Shown: positions 61,901-64,000 of the stretch, piece after piece
Layout of the letters: every line of letters begins with the position of its first letter
Position numbering within the stretch: the first letter of the stretch is position 1
NCBI GenBank assembly: GCA_018267955.1
Contig: JAFDXL010000010.1
Location: forward strand, 124,001 to 188,000
From: Bacteroidota bacterium
GTDB lineage: Bacteria; Bacteroidota; Bacteroidia; Chitinophagales; Chitinophagaceae
DNA length: 64,000 bases
Reading direction: 5' to 3'
The notes under the pieces: model-generated
The model's database searches: none
Told to the model about the DNA's origin: nothing
Seen by the model: only the letters and a program-made list of their open reading frames with translations
Position numbers and translations under genes: made by a program

Positions 61901-64000
61901 ATCAATATCAACAGCACTGCACAAAATGCAGGTGCACCATTGAACCTTAATATCAACAACTTCCTGATTTCGAACATTACCGAGATTGTGCAGAAAGACA
62001 CCTTGCTGGCAAATGGTATATTAAATACCAAACTGGTTGCCGAAAACCTGAATACCAACCCACAAGCTAAAGGTAGCCTGCAGATACAGGACCTCTCCGT
62101 GAAAAACGACACAGTCGGCAACCTGGATGTTCAGTTAACAGATGCATCTGCCAATGAAGTGAATGCAAAAATAACCGTAACCGGACGCGGTAACGATATT
62201 GCTGTGAATGGCAGCTATTATCCTAAACCTGTCAATAACAACAGCTTTGACCTGCGGGTACTGATCAACTCCCTGAACCTGCGCAGCATGGAGGGATTGA
62301 CCGCGAACCAGATAAAGAATAGCAAAGGAAATATTAAAGGAGATCTTACCGTGAAAGGCACGGTGAGCGCACCTAATGTGAATGGATCTATACAAACGGA
62401 TAACCTTACCACTACCGTGACCATGCTGGGTACCCCCTATAAGATGCCGCATGAAAAGATCGCTTTGTCATCAGAGGGAATAGAGTTTGACAACTTCAAT
62501 ATTATAGACACGACAGGTAATAAGGCTACTATTGACGGTGGTATCCGCACCCGCGATTTTCGCAATATGGACCTGGATATGCATGTGCGTGCAAGGAAAT
62601 GGCAGGCGTTGAATTCGACCGCAAAAGATAATAAACTGTTCTATGGAAGGCTAGTACTGAGTACAGATCTGAACCTGAAAGGCACACCGCAGGCACCTGT
62701 TCTTGACGGAACACTAAAAATACACGACACTACGAAGCTGACCGTAGTAATACCACAAACCCAACCCGGCGTAGAAGAACGCAAGGGCATAGTGGAATTT
62801 GTAGACATGCAGCACCCGGAAATGAATTCAATGCTATTGCCTAAAGACACCATGCCGAAACTGGCCATGCGTACGGGCGCTAAACTAGATGTAAATGTAG
62901 GCATTGAAAAAAATGCAGAATTCAATGTAATCATAGACCAGGCCACGGGAGACTTCCTGCGTGTACGCGGCGAAGCTGCTTTAAATACTGCAGTTAACCC
63001 CGACGGCACTATTGGCCTTACCGGAACATACGAATTGAAAAGCGGATCCTACGAGCTGAATTATAATTTGATCAAACGTCGCTTTAATATTCAGAATGGA
63101 AGTACCATCACCTTTACCGGTGATCCTTTACGCGCGCAGGTAGATATTACAGCAGTATATACGGCTAACGTACCACCGTACGACCTTGTGGAAAAACAAG
63201 TATCTGATCCGGCACAACTTAATTATTATAAACAGAGATTGCCATTTGATGTACAGCTAAAACTGAATGGCCCGTTGATGAAACCTGCTATTGCTTTTGA
63301 TGTGGTATTACCTGAAGAAAAGAAATATCGTGTAAGCTCAGATGTGCTGACCCTGGTACAGGGCAAGCTGGCAGAGATGCGTAATAATCCATCTGAACTA
63401 AATAAGCAGGTTTTTGCACTATTGCTACTGAACAGGTTCGTATCCGACAATCCGTTTGAATCAGGAGCCGGCGGTACTAGTGCAGAATTCATAGCACGCC
63501 AGAGTGCCAGCCGTTTCCTGAGCGAGCAACTGAACCAATATGCCAGCCAGCTGATCAATGGCTTTGAACTGAATGTAGACCTGGAGAGCACAGAAGATTA
63601 CACCACTGGAGAAAAACGCAACCAGACCAACCTCAATGTATCTGCATCTAAAAGGTTACTTAATGATCGCCTGACAGTAACCGTAGGTAATGATTTTGGT
63701 ATTGAAGGGCAGAATCAGAATACCAACCAGAACTCTACACTGGTACCAGGCAACCTTGCAGCAGACTATCAACTGACACCCGACGGAAGATACATGGTAC
63801 GCATCTACCGCAGGGATGAGCTGCAGGATATTGTAGAAGGTTATGTGGTAGAAACAGGAGTTAGCTTTATTGTAACAGTAGAATACAACAAGTTCAAAAA
63901 TCTATTCATCAGCAAAAAGAAACGGAAGGAACAGAGAGAAAGAAGAAGAGAACAGGAAATGAATGATAACGATAATAAAACAAGAGGCGCGGGTAACTAG
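58949..64000 (+). CDS. tamB: TamB, translocation and assembly module inner-membrane protein
   Basis: This 1683-residue protein has an N-terminal signal-anchor helix (about residues 6-27, IFLYIISGIFALLLIVVIWL) and a very long beta-rich periplasmic body. The C-terminal DUF490/TamB domain (about residues 1150-1640) contains GTYELKSGSYELNYNLIKRR and ITFTGDPLRAQVDITAVY. These bridge-like proteins pair with TamA/TamL and are thought to carry lipids or help barrel assembly across the periplasm. The C-terminus is basic (KKRKEQRERRREQE). The stop codon is the last three bases of the window, so the gene is complete. Its partner tamL is at 16984. Confidence 0.95.
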   Translation: MRKVLRIFLYIISGIFALLLIVVIWLNTMPGKRFVKNKIVAFLHNKLKTEVHIGELGYGLPKFVNLKDVLFRDQANDTLLYAGNLQVDINMLKLISGKVDVQQLTLEKIHSHVYRIAPDTNFNFTYILKAFAGNNKDKKQDKPKDTSKSSLSISVKKVLLNDIHARFDDGTGGTRLAVNLDHLELGMRKIDLDEMNFHVRKLEVAGLQTSFYQDTSYLPPKPDTATTPTQFKLAADDVNLKNIAFTYGNTVSKFLFSISLGNLKTKAKNFDLVKQKVVVDNFELGNTNVKMVIGKHSPVPEKAKVVVDTLPQSSWHVTASTLNLGNVNFVMDDENKPHQQYGMDYAHLNVQQLNLKSKNILYTGDSIGGNIQHLAVREKSGLDLQELRTRFIYHPQGATLNDLYLQTPNTVLQNYLAVAYPSLDSLKTQMQRMRINTNLRNSMVGLYDVLLFVPDLRKQEFFSRHRNDKLKLEAVLKGYLVDLNINNFYVAGLHNTIIHVNGKLGGLPDAQKINYALNVQRIQSSNADLTTLLPLSVRQQIQIPASFNLVGKVSGTIKDYNTNLVMTSTDGAATLKGYIHMSPGKGRERYDLYVNTKQLNVGRILRKDSLIGAITTVITAKGQSFDINTMNAMLQGDIYAATLMGYNYRNINFHGNIAQKLGELKLISADPNAVLQLIANADLRQKDPAIVAKLNIDSADLQALKLYKDPLRIRAAIDANIPKLNADYPEGDVTISKPLMTTATQRYFLDTLLISSHPSGDSQHIVVNAEALYATITGQIPLSQIGNVIQEHISRHYNISGDSTAKPKQKIPANYNLALDATITDKPLLHVVMPGLQSMDTIGIHATVDPTNLYLAADAPHVVYNNNSIDSARIRINGADSALTYTASVERVSMPSLQLWYTNASGRLQGQEITANVSIADSVRKQRFALNAALVQKPNEQELQLRDGLVLNYKTWQVSQPNKIVFSKEGFYAQNFGFSNGNESININSTAQNAGAPLNLNINNFLISNITEIVQKDTLLANGILNTKLVAENLNTNPQAKGSLQIQDLSVKNDTVGNLDVQLTDASANEVNAKITVTGRGNDIAVNGSYYPKPVNNNSFDLRVLINSLNLRSMEGLTANQIKNSKGNIKGDLTVKGTVSAPNVNGSIQTDNLTTTVTMLGTPYKMPHEKIALSSEGIEFDNFNIIDTTGNKATIDGGIRTRDFRNMDLDMHVRARKWQALNSTAKDNKLFYGRLVLSTDLNLKGTPQAPVLDGTLKIHDTTKLTVVIPQTQPGVEERKGIVEFVDMQHPEMNSMLLPKDTMPKLAMRTGAKLDVNVGIEKNAEFNVIIDQATGDFLRVRGEAALNTAVNPDGTIGLTGTYELKSGSYELNYNLIKRRFNIQNGSTITFTGDPLRAQVDITAVYTANVPPYDLVEKQVSDPAQLNYYKQRLPFDVQLKLNGPLMKPAIAFDVVLPEEKKYRVSSDVLTLVQGKLAEMRNNPSELNKQVFALLLLNRFVSDNPFESGAGGTSAEFIARQSASRFLSEQLNQYASQLINGFELNVDLESTEDYTTGEKRNQTNLNVSASKRLLNDRLTVTVGNDFGIEGQNQNTNQNSTLVPGNLAADYQLTPDGRYMVRIYRRDELQDIVEGYVVETGVSFIVTVEYNKFKNLFISKKKRKEQRERRREQEMNDNDNKTRGAGN

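Noticed and set aside
1-64000. Possible tRNA, rRNA, insertion sequence, integron or prophage
   Set aside because: No cloverleaf with CCA-adjacent acceptor, no rRNA signature, no transposase or integrase motif, and no terminal inverted repeats were found on reading either strand.

Overview
The window is ordinary chromosome of a Bacteroidota bacterium, most likely of the Chitinophagaceae. This rests on proteins with type IX secretion (T9SS) C-terminal sorting domains, a lipoprotein TamA homologue (TamL), a b558-type succinate dehydrogenase, DUF4476 and DUF6600 proteins, few Shine-Dalgarno sites, and many upstream -7 boxes matching TAnnTTTG. I see no transposase, integrase, phage gene, CRISPR array, tRNA or rRNA. 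The gene order looks like a stable core genome with accessory signalling and envelope genes.

Layout. 1-1.6 kb: sdhC and the start of sdhA (minus strand). 1.7-6.4 kb: a minus-strand run of ddl, a PASTA protein, a T9SS cargo protein, a rhodanese and an unknown acidic protein. 6.5-9.4 kb: an alpha/beta hydrolase, a small secreted beta-rich protein, and a DUF6600 protein with a Gln-rich repeat tail. 9.5-11.9 kb: a sugar transporter and a ROK sugar kinase. 12-20.4 kb: small proteins, a methyltransferase/PAP2 pair, DUF4476, an rRNA/tRNA methyltransferase, tamL and an arginase-family enzyme. 20.5-25.3 kb: a GldM-C-like secreted protein, valS, and a haem/copper T9SS protein. 25.4-25.7 kb: rnpB (RNase P RNA, minus strand). 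25.8-29.9 kb: DUF177-rpmF-plsX, a hydrolase, ogt and a DUF58 protein. 30-34.4 kb: a small Cys-rich lipoprotein, a MauE/thioredoxin fusion, an RluD-type synthase, tatA, a lytic transglycosylase and rpsT. 34.6-38.8 kb: a tiny membrane protein, an acyltransferase, a GT39-type glycosyltransferase and a methyltransferase. 38.8-47.4 kb: rpsP, ffh, a Pmp3-like protein, two more Cys-rich lipoproteins, an AlkB-type monooxygenase, two thioredoxins and dnaE. 47.8-50.8 kb: a lipoprotein, an LLM oxidoreductase and a DUF3037/HipA-kinase pair. 50.9-57.8 kb: a five-gene signalling operon. 57.9-64 kb: a three-gene membrane/KTSC operon and, divergently, tamB, which ends exactly at the window edge.

How genes work together. 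TamL (16984-19440) and TamB (58949-64000) are the two halves of one envelope-assembly machine but lie 40 kb apart. The signalling operon (REC-PAS-histidine kinase, CHASE3-HAMP-GAF hybrid kinase with three receivers, single receiver, CheR, CheB) has methylation and demethylation enzymes but no chemoreceptor, CheA or CheW. Together with the adjacent DUF3037/HipA-like kinase pair it is the best candidate here for a poorly described system. Three small lipoproteins sharing a CxxDYxCxC pattern form an unnamed paralogous family. Promoter and terminator calls come from motif reading by eye only; protein family names come from recognised motifs, without database searches.
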